From NCBI GenBank assembly GCA_043228905.1, contig JBHGNT010000013.1:2914001-2978000 (forward strand): a stretch of DNA of 64,000 nt, written 5' to 3'. A model generated the notes under the pieces. It did not search any database. It worked only from the letters and a program-made list of their open reading frames with translations, and was not told the DNA's origin. Below, in pieces: positions 21,401-33,455 of this stretch; within the stretch, counting starts at the first letter, position 1; each line of letters opens with the position of its first letter. The stretch is from Azolla caroliniana. Its lineage: Eukaryota; Polypodiophyta. Both the position numbers and the translations under genes were made by a program.

Positions 21401-24400
21401 GGCACTTGATAAGTTTTGTGCCGAATATGGACGGTTTCCAGTGGCTGGGAGCAGTGGTGATGCCTCAAATTTTATTTATTTGGTAAAAAAGCTCAATGAA
21501 AGCAGAGAAGATGCAGGTTTGGAATCAATTGATGAAGGGATTCTCAAGCATTTTGTTAATGGTGCCCAAGCAGTTCTCAATCCCATGGCAGCCATGTTTG
21601 GAGGCATTGTTGGACAAGAAGTAGTGAAGGCATGTTCGGGCAAGTTCCATCCTCTATTCCAGGTGAGTTTATCATTTTGTTCCGCAGGAAATCCTTAAAA
21701 TTTTATGAGTGAAATCAGGCGCTGAGGCACAGATATTGTTTGGTTGATTATGCTTCACGTTCTTACAGTTCTTCTACTTTGACTCTTTGGAATCTCTCCC
21801 TGTCGAGCCGTTATGTGAGCAAGACCTTGTACCTTTGAACAGTAGATATGATGCACAGGTTTCTATCTTTGGACAAGAGATGCAAAAGAAGCTGCAGGAT
21901 GCAAAAGTGTTTGTAGTTGGGGCTGGTGCTCTTGGTTGTGAGTTTTTGAAGAACTTGGCGTTAATGGGTGTTGCTTGTGGTAGCAAAGGCAAACTGATTG
22001 TGACTGATGATGATGTTATTGAAAAAAGCAATCTAAGCCGACAATTCTTGTTTCGTGATTGGAACATTGGGCAAGCTAAATCGACTGTTGCTTCAGCAGC
22101 AGCAACGGCTATTAATCCCAGCTTTCGAGTTGAGGCATTACAAAATAGAGTTAGCCCAGAAACTGAGGGTGTATTTGATGATGCATTTTGGGAAAGTATT
22201 GATGTGGTTATTAATGCACTAGATAATGTCAATGCAAGACTTTATGTGGATTCACGTTGTGTTTACTTCCAGAGGCCTCTTTTAGAGTCTGGCACTTTAG
22301 GGCCAAAATGTAATACTCAGATGGTTATACCCCATTTGACTGAAAATTATGGAGCTTCTAGAGACCCTCCTGAGAAACAAGCTCCGATGTGCACAGTGCA
22401 TTCGTTTCCTCACAATATTCATCATTGTCTTACATGGGCACGATCAGAGTTTGAAGGTCTATTAGAAAAGACACCAGCAGAGGCGAATACATATCTGTCG
22501 AAGCCCAAGGAGTACAAATCGGCAATGGTGTCAGCTGGGGATGCTCAAGCTCGGAACTTATTGGAGAAGGTGGTTGAATGCTTGGTTACGGACAAGTGTA
22601 CTACATTTGAGCATTGCATATCTTGGGCCCGGAGAAGGTACTTGTTTTATTTCCTTTCTAGATTTGCTTTTATTTTTTCCTGCTTTGTAGAAAGGTCATG
22701 TATTAATAACAAAATTAAGAATATCATCTCATGATCTGTCAAAACATTGACACAACATGAGGCGTCAGTCCATCACTGGGTTTACTTTTTTCTTTTCAGT
22801 CTGCTGTTTATGTTTTCTCACCATGGGAATTTTTATGAGGTGATGGCTATGTTTTCTAGTAAAAAATGGGAATTCCTACGTTTTCCTTTTGGTTTAATGG
22901 TTTCAACCATGTAATGATTTGCACCTTTCTCTCTACCAAATCATTTCTATCATCAATTGACTTCTATCCTTTATTAACTCCTCTCTTTTCCCTCCTTTCT
23001 TGCATATATGCTCTCACTATCCTGGGCAGGCACCTTTCTCTCTACCAAATCATTTCTATCATCAATTGACTTCTATCCTTTATTAACTCCACTCTTTTCC
23101 CTCCTTTCTTGCATATATGCCCTCACTATCCTGGGCAGGCATGTGAAGCTTTGTTTCACCCTGTTTCTGCTGAACTCAAAGCTTATACATAACCCTGTGA
23201 AGAAAAGCATCATTGCATTTCTAATTCTCGTCCTTTACGCATCATTTTTTTGAATGACATTTTTTTGCAGCTTCATGTGTACATGACATTCGTTTTGCAT
23301 CTCCTATCAATGCATCTTCCATTACAGTAAGAATGTTATGTGTGCGTTTTCAGGTTTGAGGACTACTATGTGAACCGAGTAAAACAACTTATTTATACAT
23401 TTCCAGAGAATGCTACGACAAGCACTGGTGCCCTTTTCTGGTCTGCACCAAAGAGATTCCCTAAACCCCTCGAATTTAACTCTAATGACCATTCCTGCAT
23501 TTCTTTTATAATCTCAGCAGCTATTTTGAGAGCCGAGACATATGACATCGAAATTCCTAGTTGGGCTTCAAACAGTAAGAAAATAGCAGACATCATAGAT
23601 AAAATTGAATTGCCTCAGTTTCGACCCAAACAAGGTGTGAAGATTGTCACGGACGAGAAGGCGACAAGCCTTAACGCATCTTCTTCTGATGATTCCACGG
23701 TAATAGAGCAACTTATAAAAGTCTTGGATGATGGAGCATGCAGTTTGCCTCTGGGATTCCGCATGAATCCGATACAATTCGAGAAGGTATGTTTTGGTAT
23801 TCTAAATGAATCTCTTTTTTTCCTCATAATGGGCACATCTGAGTGATTAAAAGACCACAGTGCCACTTCAAGGACTTGAAATTCTAACCATGATTCACTA
23901 GTTAATGAAAAAATGAAAATTAAAAGGCCCATTTGCCATTTGGAAAGGGAATTAAATTCCAACCAAAGGTCAAAAGTATGATTATTCAAAGGCCCGGTAC
24001 CATCGCAGCAATACCTGGGTTTGTTCTGGGAATTGAACTTTAAACTGAGTTTCACTAGCTAAAATTGATCCAACTTATTTTTCTTCACGAGTTTTTTGGT
24101 TATTGCAGGATGATGACACAAATTTCCACATGGATTTCATTACTGGCCTTGCTAATCTGCGAGCAAGGAACTATGGTATCCCTGAGGTTGACAAGCTAAA
24201 AGCTAAATTTATTGCTGGCCGAATCATTCCTGCCATCGCAACCACCACAGCCTTGGCAACTGGCCTTGTATGCTTGGAGCTTTATAAGGTTCTCTTAGGT
24301 CACCAAGTGGAGAAATATCGTAACACTTTTGCTAATCTAGCATTGCCACTTTTCTCCATGGCGGAGCCTGTACCACCAAAGATTATCAAGCACAAGGAAA

Positions 24401-24699
24401 TATCTTGGTCTGTCTGGGATCGTTGGGTGATACCAGAGAACGTAACTCTTAATGAGTTGCTTAAATGGTTTCAAGATAAGGGTTTGACGGCGTATAGTAT
24501 ATCTTGTGGGCAGAGTTTGCTTTACAACAGTCTTTTCCCAAAGCATAGAGAAAGGTTAGACAGGAAAATGTTGGATGTTGCAAAAGAGATTGCGAAGCTT
24601 GAGATATTGCCGACCCGCCGCCACTTTGATATTGTTGTTGCATGTGAAGATGATAATGGAGACGATGTCGATGTGCCTCTTGTTTCTATTTGCTTCTGA
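15150..24699 (+). CDS. UBA1: ubiquitin-activating enzyme E1, six coding exons
   Basis: E1 enzyme that adenylates ubiquitin with ATP, binds it as a thioester and hands it to E2 enzymes in cytosol and nucleus. Exons 15150-15423, 20444-20661, 20868-21662, 21769-22637, 23354-23786 and 24109-24699 join in phase with GT-AG introns into 1059 codons plus TGA, close to the usual plant length of about 1080. Order: inactive adenylation half ([20 protein letters not shown]), FCCH domain (about residues 208-285), active adenylation half with nucleotide loop GAGALGCE (about 480), [10 protein letters not shown] (516-525) and [12 protein letters not shown] (579-590), catalytic Cys near 637 in PMCTVHSFP, second Cys half-domain, and ubiquitin-fold domain from about 945 to the end. 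I see no internal stop. The ATG at 15150 is preferred as the first Met before MLPKKRG. Odd: a 5-kb first intron. Certain as to family; paralogue (UBA1 or UBA2) cannot be told. Confidence 0.95.
18043..18650 (+). repeat. three-unit tandem array in intron 1, about 210-218 bp unit
   Basis: GGCCTCTA(A/G)TAGACAT begins at 18043, 18253 and 18471; each unit has a CT run, GAAGCATCAAAGCAAACAGC and GATGTGGTTCAACAACAA. Units 1 and 2 are nearly identical in their central part; unit 3 is more diverged. Confidence 0.85.
19610..20112 (+). mobile_element. LINE reverse-transcriptase fragment, duplicated in tandem
   Basis: One frame reads [20 protein letters not shown], the YADD active-site box typical of L1-type plant LINEs, at about 19628-19687. 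The same 246-bp segment repeats from 19871. Both copies have frameshifts and no other LINE domain is seen, so these are dead fragments inside UBA1 intron 1 in sense orientation. Confidence 0.75.
20444..20661 (+). CDS. UBA1: UBA1 coding exon 2
   Basis: Acceptor AATGCAG|CAAAG. Encodes [15 protein letters not shown] and [18 protein letters not shown] of the inactive adenylation domain, ending SGFQ in phase 0 at donor CAG|GTTGTA. Confidence 0.93.
20868..21662 (+). CDS. UBA1: UBA1 coding exon 3
   Basis: Acceptor ATTTCAG|GTTGTT. 265 codons covering the rest of the first domain, the FCCH domain ([18 protein letters not shown] onwards), the [12 protein letters not shown] segment, the four-helix region and [20 protein letters not shown], ending in PLFQ at CAG|GTGAGT. 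Confidence 0.95.
21769..22637 (+). CDS. UBA1: UBA1 coding exon 4 (active site)
   Basis: Acceptor TTACAG|TTCTTC. Encodes [11 protein letters not shown], the ATP-binding [38 protein letters not shown], and the catalytic Cys in [13 protein letters not shown]. Ends in phase 2 at AGAAG|GTACTT. Confidence 0.95.
22921..23138 (+). repeat. 109-bp tandem duplication in UBA1 intron 4
   Basis: GCACCTTTCTCTCTACCAAA starts at 22921 and 23030; the two units differ at only about two positions. The first unit ends in CTGGGCAGGCACC, so it duplicates a pyrimidine tract plus AG that could act as a decoy acceptor. Confidence 0.9.
23354..23786 (+). CDS. UBA1: UBA1 coding exon 5
   Basis: Acceptor TTTTCAG|GTTTGAGG. 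Encodes [34 protein letters not shown] and [12 protein letters not shown] of the second catalytic Cys half-domain, ending FEK at AAG|GTATGT. Confidence 0.95.
24109..24699 (+). CDS. UBA1: UBA1 coding exon 6 (C-terminus)
   Basis: Acceptor TTGCAG|GATGAT. Encodes [40 protein letters not shown], then the ubiquitin-fold domain that docks E2 (ISWSVWDRW to [11 protein letters not shown]). TGA at 24697-24699. A weak AATAAG lies about 50 bases downstream. Confidence 0.95.
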   Translation, partial: DDDTNFHMDFITGLANLRARNYGIPEVDKLKAKFIAGRIIPAIATTTALATGLVCLELYKVLLGHQVEKYRNTFANLALPLFSMAEPVPPKIIKHKEISWSVWDRWVIPENVTLNELLKWFQDKGLTAYSISCGQSLLYNSLFPKHRERLDRKMLDVAKEIAKLEILPTRRHFDIVVACEDDNGDDVDVPLVSICF

Positions 24700-26844
24700 G
24701 TGCTGAAGGTTTGTGCTGCTTCAAATTGTGATTATGTTTCATGTATTCAATAAGCTTACCCATAGATGTCGAAAAGAGCAAATATTGTAACGAGATTGTT
24801 CTCATTCTTGATTCTAATGCTCCCATCTTAACCTTACGGTGACCGTCTATTTATATGCTAAACTCTCTGTTTTACTCACTTTTCCTCAATACTTATATCT
24901 CAACCACTACTTTAGTAGCTTTTACAATTCGGATATAATTGTGTTTTAAGGTTAAATTGGAAATTAAGATTAGCCAACTTTGAAATCTTTTGGCATTTCT
25001 AGAAATTTCCTGATACAAGCAGACTCTAGAATTAGGTTTCTTGAGTAGGGGTTTTTGCGTATGAGCCTAGTTTTGGTCAATGGAAGTCGCAAGTCCCATA
25101 CTATGCATGTCCTTGTAAATAATCAGTAATGTAATCAAGTTGTTTGTGAGGTCTCAAAAGCACCATCATAATATTGATTTAGCAAAGCTAAATATTTAAT
25201 GGCTCTGGAATGTTTGAATCGGTTAAAAGGCCTTTGTGAGAACATAGACAGTGATTAAATAGACTTTATAGAAAATATAGACATTGATTAAATAGACTTT
25301 ATGATGCTTCAAGAATGAAAAGGATCCCTATGGAGGCAGCTTAATGAGCAACTAATATCTATTATAGCTGGACGATAATACCCTGGCATGTGTACTTATA
25401 TAAATGGTCTTTTGGTGTGTCTGTAAAGGGAGAGGCTGTTTGTAGAATTTAGAAAAGCATGTTTTATCGACCCTTTGTGTGAGAAGATCTTGCGCTATTT
25501 CTTAAAATAATTAAGTAGGTTTTATGACAGCTCAAGAATGAGAAGGAACACTATTGAAGAGGCCCAATGTGTGTATATTCAAGGTTGAAAGGCAAGATAG
25601 TGACATGCCATGCACACGTATATAAGTTGCTTCATGACACCTTTCTAAAAGTAGAGAAATTGAAATATGAAAATGAATCACTACAGGTCTTTGTCTCATA
25701 AGATTTTGAGTGTTTCTTTGTACTTTTGCCAGTCTTCTCTCCTATTCTCTTTTATTCTTGATACTACATAGGTTGTGCACAAGAGGTGGCGAATATATCA
25801 ACTTAGAGTGGAAACATTTAGTGTAGGTTGTTTCATTTGAGTTGCCTTATCCTCCAAGGCAAGACACTAAGAGTAGAAAGAAGTGCCTTTGGCTAGTGTG
25901 GTTGTAGTATAATGTGCATGTGTTCGTAAGTGGTTTGTGGATGTTACAGAGAATGGGATAGTCATCAACAATACAAGTTAGTATTGATGGCGAAAGAAAC
26001 AAATTTCTGTTGAGGGGGAGCAAGATGGAGATGATGAGATCGAAAAAAAGAAGGTGAGGTTGCATGGGAGGATGGAGAAAGGAGAGTGAAAGAGAAAAAG
26101 AAATGGATTGAGAATAAACTAGGAGAGAATGACAAGTAAAATGAGAAAAAGAAAAGTTGTGAAAAAGGGAAAAAGAAAAAAGCGAAAAATAAAAATGAAA
26201 GAAACAATGGAAAATAAATAAATAAATAAAGGACTACCAAGGTCAAATTGAATTCAAACAAGGAATGCAACCAAGCCATGAAAATGGAAAAACTTTGTGG
26301 TGAACTTAACTTTGCCTTGTGAATGTGGAGTTGATAGTTTTACTTGGACAATGGTGGTTCTTGTTGATGTCTTGGATTTAATAGACAAAATAGAATTATA
26401 TTTGGGTTGGGACTTGGGTTTGACTATTTTGGATGGATACACATTTTATGATCCATGTTGGAATCATTTTTATATTTGAGTTGCTAGCTTGCTAGGATGT
26501 GTCTATTTTTAAACTGTGTTACATTGACAAAGTGACATGAGGGAAGTAGATTCCACTCCATTAGACCTTATTGACCAACTAATATAGAGGTAAGAGTATT
26601 CATGACTTTCAAATGAAAAAGTAGTTACATTTGGCCTTGCATGCAAATCCATCCTCGTGCATGTATAGTTTGTGTGGAAGGTATAACGTTTTGCACTTGT
26701 TGAGGTGCACTCTTGGTTATTGTTGGATGTTTTTCTGTTTGGTTCAACTAATGCCATTTTTATCACAAGTGGGATATTAGCTATAAAGTAATCTATAGTT
26801 TAGCTATCTACTTCTAATTGATATTTATAGAACAAGGGTTATGA
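24700..26844. other. UBA1 downstream intergenic DNA, no gene seen
   Basis: AT-rich, with short imperfect duplications (GATTAAATAGACTTTAT at 25254 and 25285, and TCAAGAATGA(A/G)AAGGA near 25309 and 25533) and a purine-rich stretch at 26010-26230. Open frames on the opposite strand of the purine stretch are low-complexity and not credible genes. Confidence 0.6.
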
Positions 26845-27322
26845 TGAAAAGCGGATATTGTCCCTAAAGCATGTGAAACCGTGACCTTATTATAAACATG
26901 TCAAAGCCTTACTATTCGGATAATCATTATAATACTTATAATAAGATATTTCACTAAATGTTGAAACTTTCTGGAATAATCTATTATTTGAGAATATTCT
27001 CCAATTCGATTCAATGCCAATCTTACGCCGCGAACCTATTCCTATCTTTTGTACTCTTACTTTTATTATAATATATTTTCAGTTTACCATATTCTCTCTT
27101 TGTCATGATCTTGATAGTTTGAACAAATTTTTCATCTTCTTATCTATCATTCCTCTAGAATTGACTTTTGTTAGCGCACAAGAATATAAATCCGTCCTTT
27201 CGAAGCTTCAATCCTTGAACGGAAAGTTCATGGCACTAGAAAAAGTAAATCAATGCCTATTAGGTGGTCTTCAAAAAATTGCCATAGACAAGCAACAACA
27301 TGAGGAATTGACATCACGAGCA
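26845..27322 (+). mobile_element. chromovirus G1, 5' part (LTR remnant and gag start)
   Basis: About 26850-27110 is diverged LTR sequence related to the G2 LTR (GAAACCGTGACCTTAT, GATTCAATGCCAATCTTA). From 27168 the frame SAQEYKSVLSKLQSLNGKFM parallels the start of G2 gag (STQEYQSVFSKLQCL). It breaks off at 27322 inside gag; the next residues are found at 60839. G1 is the oldest layer of the nest. Confidence 0.75.
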
Positions 27323-27787
27323 TGTTGAGATGCAATCTCAACATGGGTTGGATCGGCCAAACAAGATGAGAGGTGGATCTAATGAAGACCGATCAACTAG
27401 GCCTAGATCGGATCGGAAAGCTGGATCGGACCGAAGAGCTGGATCCATGAGAGCAAGTAGGTTGTTAGAGGCCTACGATTCTAGCCTAGTAGATAGGCCT
27501 ATTTTTAGGAGTTAGTATCAATCGCTCAGTTATGAGCACTGAAGTACATGTCAATACTTCTGTCGGTCCTTTTAAGGACTTGTATAAAAGTGCTCTCTTA
27601 GCACATTGTATATACATAGAGTGTTATTTTTTAATTGAGTTTTTAGTGTTCTGCTCTCTCTTTCTCTCCTGAGTTCTTTGCGTGTTATCTGAGTTTCCAT
27701 TAAACCTTCATTTATTTTCTGTTGCTATCCGAGTGTAACCGGTTGTCTTTTAGCGTCCTCACGCTATTCTTTTCATGGTATTAGAGC
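27323..27787 (+). repeat. 5' LTR and primer binding site of copia A
   Basis: LTR 27323-27775 (453 bases), with TATAAAAGTGCTCTCTTAGC near 27583. Directly after it TGGTATTAGAGC (27776-27787) matches the plant tRNA-iMet primer site with one change. Confidence 0.88.
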
Positions 27788-27874
27788 ATGAGGGTTGAGA
27801 ATTCTTTGTTGCCGACAAGTGCTCAGACAACTAAAACCTAACACCCGGTAAACAACATAAAAAGAAGGAAAAAA

Positions 27875-28715
27875 ATGGACAAAAACATGGCAAACTCGCT
27901 TCGAATGGAAAAGCTCGACAAGGGCAACTATGCATCTTGGTCTTACAAGATGCACCAATATCTTCTCGAACACAGATACTAGAGTTATGTGGAAGGAGTG
28001 AACGAAGTAGCGCCGGATTCGACACACAAGGATTTCCCAGCATGGGAACAAGGAGTGAGCAGAGTTCTCCACTGCCTTGTATCCTGTGTGCATGACCAGA
28101 TGTTGGGCTACATTCGGGACGCGAAGACGTTGAGGGAGGCTTGGGAGAATCTAAAAAATATTTTCGCCGTAAGTACCATGACCCGAAAGTTGCAGCTCCG
28201 ACAAGAGCTCAACAATATCTAACAGAAGGATATGATGGTGACCTACTACACTGAAATAAAGGAGATTTGTGATGCCTTGGGGTCCATCAATGTGACTATG
28301 GACAAAGATGAGATGGTACAGATCTGCCTCGGTGGTCTAGCACTGAGGTATGGGCCGATTCGGGCGATTATTTGCACACGGGAGAAACCACCATCATTTT
28401 TCAACCCGCAATCGATGCTTTTGGTCGAAGAAAACCACGCGAGTGCATCAAGGAGCCGGCAATGAGACAACCGGATTTTGTACACAGAGGCGGGTCAACC
28501 CCGTAGTCATGGAGGATGAGGTGGATCGGCACGCAACGTAGGTGACCGACAAGAGCAAGAAAGAAGGCACAGAGGAGGTGCCGATAGCAGTTCCAGATCC
28601 TCCACAAGCAGAGGGAGTCAAGGTGGTGCCGGAAATCGGCAAGTAAAGGCCAAAACAGAATGCTGGTACTGTGGCCGAAAAGGTCACCGGGAGAGCGAGT
28701 GCTAGAAGAAGCATG
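27875..28715 (+). pseudogene. copia A gag
   Basis: Starts MDKNMANSLRMEKLDKGNYA; a TAG at 27980 (probably a former Trp) interrupts it after 35 codons. It resumes with AWEQGVSRVLHCLV, LREAWENLKNIF, a stop at 28220, and continues to SASRSRQ. A CCHC knuckle CWYCGRKGHRESEC lies at 28661-28702. Retrotransposon capsid/nucleocapsid; not functional. Confidence 0.82.
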
Positions 28716-28779
28716 CCTATTTAGAAAAATCTAGATCGGGGAAAGACGAACACGGAAATCGACAACGATCACACTACAC

Positions 28780-29104
28780 TAAGGGATTGGAAGGATCCGG
28801 AATTGGAAAGGGGCCAACCTTCGTGATGAAACACAAGGCAAATTCAATGAAGAAGACCGCCTCAAAATTGAATAAGGTGTGGTACGTTGACTTTGGAGCA
28901 TCAAACCATATGACGAGCCATGATGAGTGGTTCTCATACTTAGAGAAACCGGGAGTTGTTGAAACTGGTGACGATACTCTGCACCTGATCGAACATGTCA
29001 GCCATGTCCCCCACATCCATGTCGGGGAGACTCATGAACGTGTTGCACATCCTGACAATAACGAAAAACTTGGTATCAGTTGGATAGATCGTCTACCAAG
29101 GGAT
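28780..29104 (+). pseudogene. copia A protease region
   Basis: KVWYVDFGASNHMTSHDEWF near 28876-28930 is the copia protease active-site region with DSG changed to DFG. The frame ends where element B is inserted at 29105. Confidence 0.75.
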
Positions 29105-29431
29105 TGTTGGGAGCGCCTCATCTGATGGAGAACAAGATCAACACTCTTCTAGGAGAAGATCGAGAATGGATGCAAGATCATAACTTCGATGGCAACATAG
29201 ACAGAAAAACAGGAATGCAACTAGTGCGTTAGAGAGAGAGAAACAGTTAGGCACAACTCAGAATATATTGCAATAGCCACAAAGAACAACCACATAACTA
29301 GGTTACAAAGTTAGTTTATATACTGATTGACTTAGGGAAACTAACCTTCTCACTATTTATATAAATAGCCTAAACCTAGTGTGTACAAAGGAGACGGTGT
29401 GAATATGTCCATTAGAAACCCATATTCAATA
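29105..29431 (-). repeat. 3' LTR of copia B
   Basis: 327 bases, matching 39451-39778. On the - strand it is preceded by the polypurine tract ATTATGGGGGAG (29432-29443). Confidence 0.88.
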
Positions 29432-29443
29432 CTCCCCCATAAT

Positions 29444-29962
29444 CATGGGCGTATACATCTGAAAGATGTAAACCGAAATGAATGTACAATACAGATTGAT
29501 ACAAGGTTTCCGAATAATCGAGAATTCGTTTAAGTCGGTGAACTCCGAAGAGCTGAAGGCTGCATTGGTTGAGTTCGGAGAGACTGAAGCCGAAGTTCGA
29601 ACTATCCAGGTCTATTGTCCGAGAAACATCCCGTGTGTCCTATTTAATCCAACTGATTCTTTATTACACCCATTTGATGCCGAAGGGATCGAAAACGATC
29701 TGCCAAGAGACACTTGGTCAATGTGTCTACAACATTATCGGCTGTGGGTACCTTCTCAAGGTCGATTTTCCATGAAATGATGCAGTCTAGAACAAAAAGA
29801 TATCGAACATCGATATGCTTGGAGGCGTTGTGATGAACCAGATTATTTGATAGAGCAAAAACACCCTGACTGTCATTGTAAACAATTGGAGCCAAGCCGA
29901 TTTTGGCTTGTTGAAATGTGCAGGTCAGCCAACCGAGTCATAAGGCCTCTTTTGCCGCATCA
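29444..29962 (-). pseudogene. copia B RNase H, C-terminal part
   Basis: Motifs PIVYNDSQGVFALSNNLVHH, SKHIDVRYLF and VDTLTKCLLADRF are the end of copia RNase H and pol. The upstream part is at 35146-35367, beyond element E. Confidence 0.8.
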
Positions 29963-29967
29963 GATGC

Positions 29968-30609
29968 TGTTGGGATTACGGTCCCTCCGGATGGGATGGT
30001 CGGATGTCCGGGAATCGGGAATGAAGACCCGGTTCCGGAGCCGGATGATGAAGACCCGGTTCCGGATCCGGATGATGAAGACCCCGGCTACGGAGCCGGA
30101 TGATGAAGACCCCGGCTACAGAGCCGGATGACGAATGTACCCGGAGAGAGATCCGGATGCGGGGACATATTTGTGAATATGTTTGCCAAGGCCCCTTGAG
30201 GCTATATTTGTAAATAGCCCGAAAGTCATATGTGTATAAATATGACCTAGGGCAAATAGTTTTGTAGTTGTTGCTCATTTTTCTGTTTTCCACTTAGAGA
30301 GAGTGAGAGAGAGAGAGAGAGAAAGGAATAGGTCGACGCCTTTGTGTAATACCGCCGCCTGTGGCGAGGACAGCGAGCTCAAGGTCGTCGCCTTGCAGCT
30401 CGCCATTGTACATTCCCTGCGTATAGTGATAGTTGGAGTCTTGCACTCCCGTGGTTTTTCCCGTCTAGGGTTTTCCACGCTAAACCCTGTGCATTCGAGT
30501 CTCTCTCTGTGTTTTCGATTTACTGCTGCATTGATTCGTGTTTCCTCGGTTGTGGCCGAGAGGTGAAGGTTTTGGAAAGCGTCAATTCCTAACAATCTGG
30601 TATCAGAGC
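29968..30609 (+). repeat. 5' LTR and primer site of copia E
   Basis: Contains in-LTR tandem units (CCGGATGATGAAGACCC, three to four copies at 30020-30130), a TATAAATATGACC promoter region near 30234 and a GA run at 30300-30325. TGGTATCAGAGC at 30598 is the tRNA-iMet site. Confidence 0.92.
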
Positions 30610-30625
30610 GACTGCAGTGCAGAAA

Positions 30626-32338
30626 ATGGAAGGCGGCAGCAGCGGGCAGCTGGGGATGATGGTGCTGAATGCGCAGAACTACGCCGACTGGAAGATAAAG
30701 ATGGAGGATCTGCTCATTGTTCGGGACCTGTATGAACCGATCGACAGGTCGGAAATACCCAAGGGGGTACTTGAGACGGAATGGAGGCTTCTGAACCGGA
30801 AAGCCGTTGCAACCATTCGGCAATACGTCGACGTGAGCGTTCTACAACATGAGGCGAACGACACCAACGCATATGAGATGTGGCAGAAGCTGTCGGGCCT
30901 CTACGAGAGGAAGAATGCGTTGAACCGGACCTCCCTGATGAGGAAGATAGTGAACCTCAAGTACCGGGACGGCGAGAGTATGGTGGAACACGTAAGCACG
31001 TTCATGGGATTCGTGAACCAGCTTGCGGCGATCAAGTTCCCGTTGGAGGATGCAATGCAAGCCATCATGCTGATGTGTACATTGCTGGAAAGCTGGGAGA
31101 ACTTGGTGGTGACTCTCAGCACCTCCTGCACCGAAGATAACTTGTCCCTACAAACGGTAAAGACAAGCATTTTGAACGAAGAAGCGCGTCGGAGAGATAA
31201 AGAACCGGCCTCCGATCCGAAGATGCTGCTTACCGAATCGGATCGGGGAAGACAACGGAACCGGAGTCCGCAAAGACGGGAGAAGTCGGGGACCCGGTCG
31301 CAGTCAAGAGGAAGGCCCACATGCTTCCACTGTGGGAAGCCGGGGCACTTCCGAAAGAATTGTCGGCATTACCGAAAAGACAACGGAGCCGACGACACCG
31401 ATTCGAAGAAGTCTTCGGAACGGAACGGTGCTTACCGGGGAGCCACGGACCGGAACGGTTCGGATCGGCGAGGGCAGGACCGGAAAGGAACGACGGCACT
31501 CGCGGCAAGTGAAGAGGAGATCATGCTCATCACCGAAGAAGGTGAACTAAACATTGCCGGCGATGAGACTACCTGGGTAGTCGATTCCGGAGCGTCGTTC
31601 CACCTGGCCCCGGAAAGAAGATACTTCTCATCCTACACAGCCGGTGAGCATGGCTGTGTTCGGATGGGAAATGAAGGTACGTGCCGGATTGCCGGCATAG
31701 GAGACGTGTGGTTGACAACCTCGACCGGATGCAAAATGTTGCTGAAGGATGTCCGACACGTTCCGGAGGTTCGATTGAACCTGATTTCGGCCGGGAGGCT
31801 AAACGATGAAGGCTACACAGGTAGCATTCGGAACTGCGTAATGAAGTTCAGCAAGGGGAGCCTGATAGTGGCTCGGGCTCGGAAAGTCAACACACTATAC
31901 CTTATGAATGCCTGGTTGTGTCCGGAGGAGTTGAACGTGGCAGCCGACACTGCCGGTGAGCTGTGGCACAAGAGACTGTGCCACATGAGTGAGAAGGGGA
32001 TGAAGAGGCTTGCAGAAGACAACCTTATTCCAGTGAAGCATGTGCACCTGGAGAAGTGCACCGATTGCCTGGCCGGTAAGCAGAACCGAACCTCCTTCCA
32101 CTCAAGGCCACCGACGAGACGTAGCGCACCATTGGAGTTGGTGCACACTGACGTGTGTCAAGTAGAAACGAAGTCACATGGCGGAGCCCAGTACTTCGTG
32201 ACATTCATTGATGACCACAGCCGGAAGCTGTGGACGGCACCGTTGAAGACAAAGGACCAAGTGTTGTGTCTTCAAAGAACTCCACGCGAGAGTGGAAAGG
32301 GAATCCGGCAAGAAGCTGAAAGCGATACGAGCGGATAA
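30626..32338 (+). pseudogene. copia E gag, protease and integrase start
   Basis: ATG at 30626 (MEGGSSGQLGMMVLNAQNYA). Gag (UBN2 type) occupies the first 200 residues or so, then a Ser/Arg-rich stretch and a CCHC knuckle CFHCGKPGHFRKNC at about 31322-31363. Protease site WVVDSGASFHLAP is near 31576. The pre-integrase zinc region LWHKRLCHMSEKGMKRL with CTDCLAGKQ precedes the integrase, whose first Asp is in ELVHTDVCQ. The frame runs into a wrong ending at 32338 because of a one-base frameshift near 32265-32285. Confidence 0.88.
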
Positions 32339-33450
32339 CGGAGGGGAATACCGGGGGCAGTTCGGGGAGTACTGTCGCTCGAAGGGAATCCGGCTCGAGT
32401 TTACTGTGCCGAAGACGCCGAAACTGAACGGGCTGGCCGAGAGGATGAACCGGACCATAATGGAGAGGGTCCGGAGTATGCTGGCGCATGCGAAATTACC
32501 CAAGGGGTTTTGGGCTGAGGCAATGTCGACGGCGACATACGTGATAAACAGATCACCCTCAGTACCTTTGGACGGAGACACGCCGCAGAGAGTGTGGACC
32601 GGTAGGGAAGTATCCTACCGGCATCTGAAGGTGTTCGGGTGTCTCGCATATGTGCATGTGGCAAAGGACCGGAGAGGAAAGCTAGATCCAAAGACCCGGC
32701 CATGCATATTCCTCGGTTACGGCGATGACGTGTTCGGCTACCGAGTATGGGACCTGGTCGACAAAAAGATATTCCGGAGTCGTGATATCATCTTCATGGA
32801 GGACAAGACACTCGCCGACTGGGAGTCGGAGAAGAAGATGAAGAGCTCCAAGTCGACCGGTGAGGATCAACTCTACGAGGAGCAGTCCCGACCGGCAAGG
32901 GACCGGTTAGCACTCGAGGATCCGGCCGAAGACGGTGAAGAAACAGAACCGGCCGAGGAAGATGAAACTGATACCGGAACCGGCCCCGATCCCGGAATGG
33001 ATTCGGATGAAGAGGAAATGGAAGAGCCGGTTACCGAAGCTCCGGAACGGAGATATCCTCTAAGAGAGAGAAGGGCCCCCCGGAGATTTCCGGAACCAGA
33101 GCACGTGCTGCTAACCGACGAGGGGGAGCCGGAGAGTTTTGAAGAAGCAAAGCTTGACACCCATAGCCGCAGGTGGTTAAGTGCCATGCAGGAGGAGATG
33201 GATTCCCTGCATGAGAACCACACATATGAACTTGTGGAGTTGCCGAAAGGAAAGCGGGCACTTCGAAACAAGTGGGTGTTCAAGCTGAAACCGGGAGATG
33301 CCGGAAACCCCCCGAGATACAAAGCCAGGATCGTGGTGAAGGGGTACCAGCAGAAGAAGGGCGTCGACTTCGACGAGATATTTGCCCCGGTAGTGAAGAT
33401 GACCTCCATCCGGACGGTGCTGAGCATAGCGGCAAGCATGGACCTCGAGG
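32292..33450 (+). pseudogene. copia E integrase core and RT N-terminus
   Basis: Resumes in the correct frame with AIRADNGGEYRG (second Asp) and NGLAERMNRTIMERVRSML (Glu). The copia C-terminal integrase part (HLKVFGCLAYVHV, FLGYGDDVFGYRVWD) and an acidic linker follow. RT begins ALRNKWVFKLKPGD, ARIVVKGYQQKKGVDFDEIF, FAPVVKMTSIRTVLSIAASM and stops at the deletion near 33450. Confidence 0.88.
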
Positions 33451-33455
33451 TACCA

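Noticed and set aside
22866-23253. Two overlapping hydrophobic open frames in UBA1 intron 4
   Set aside because: They come from the 109-bp tandem duplication of a pyrimidine-rich intron segment.
25965-26279. Phe/Ser-rich open frame on the - strand
   Set aside because: It is the complement of a GA-rich tract; low complexity only.
29847-30131. Repetitive Asp/Pro/Glu open frames at 29847-30131 and 34458-34649
   Set aside because: They are translations of the in-LTR CCGGATGATGAAGACCC repeats of copia E.
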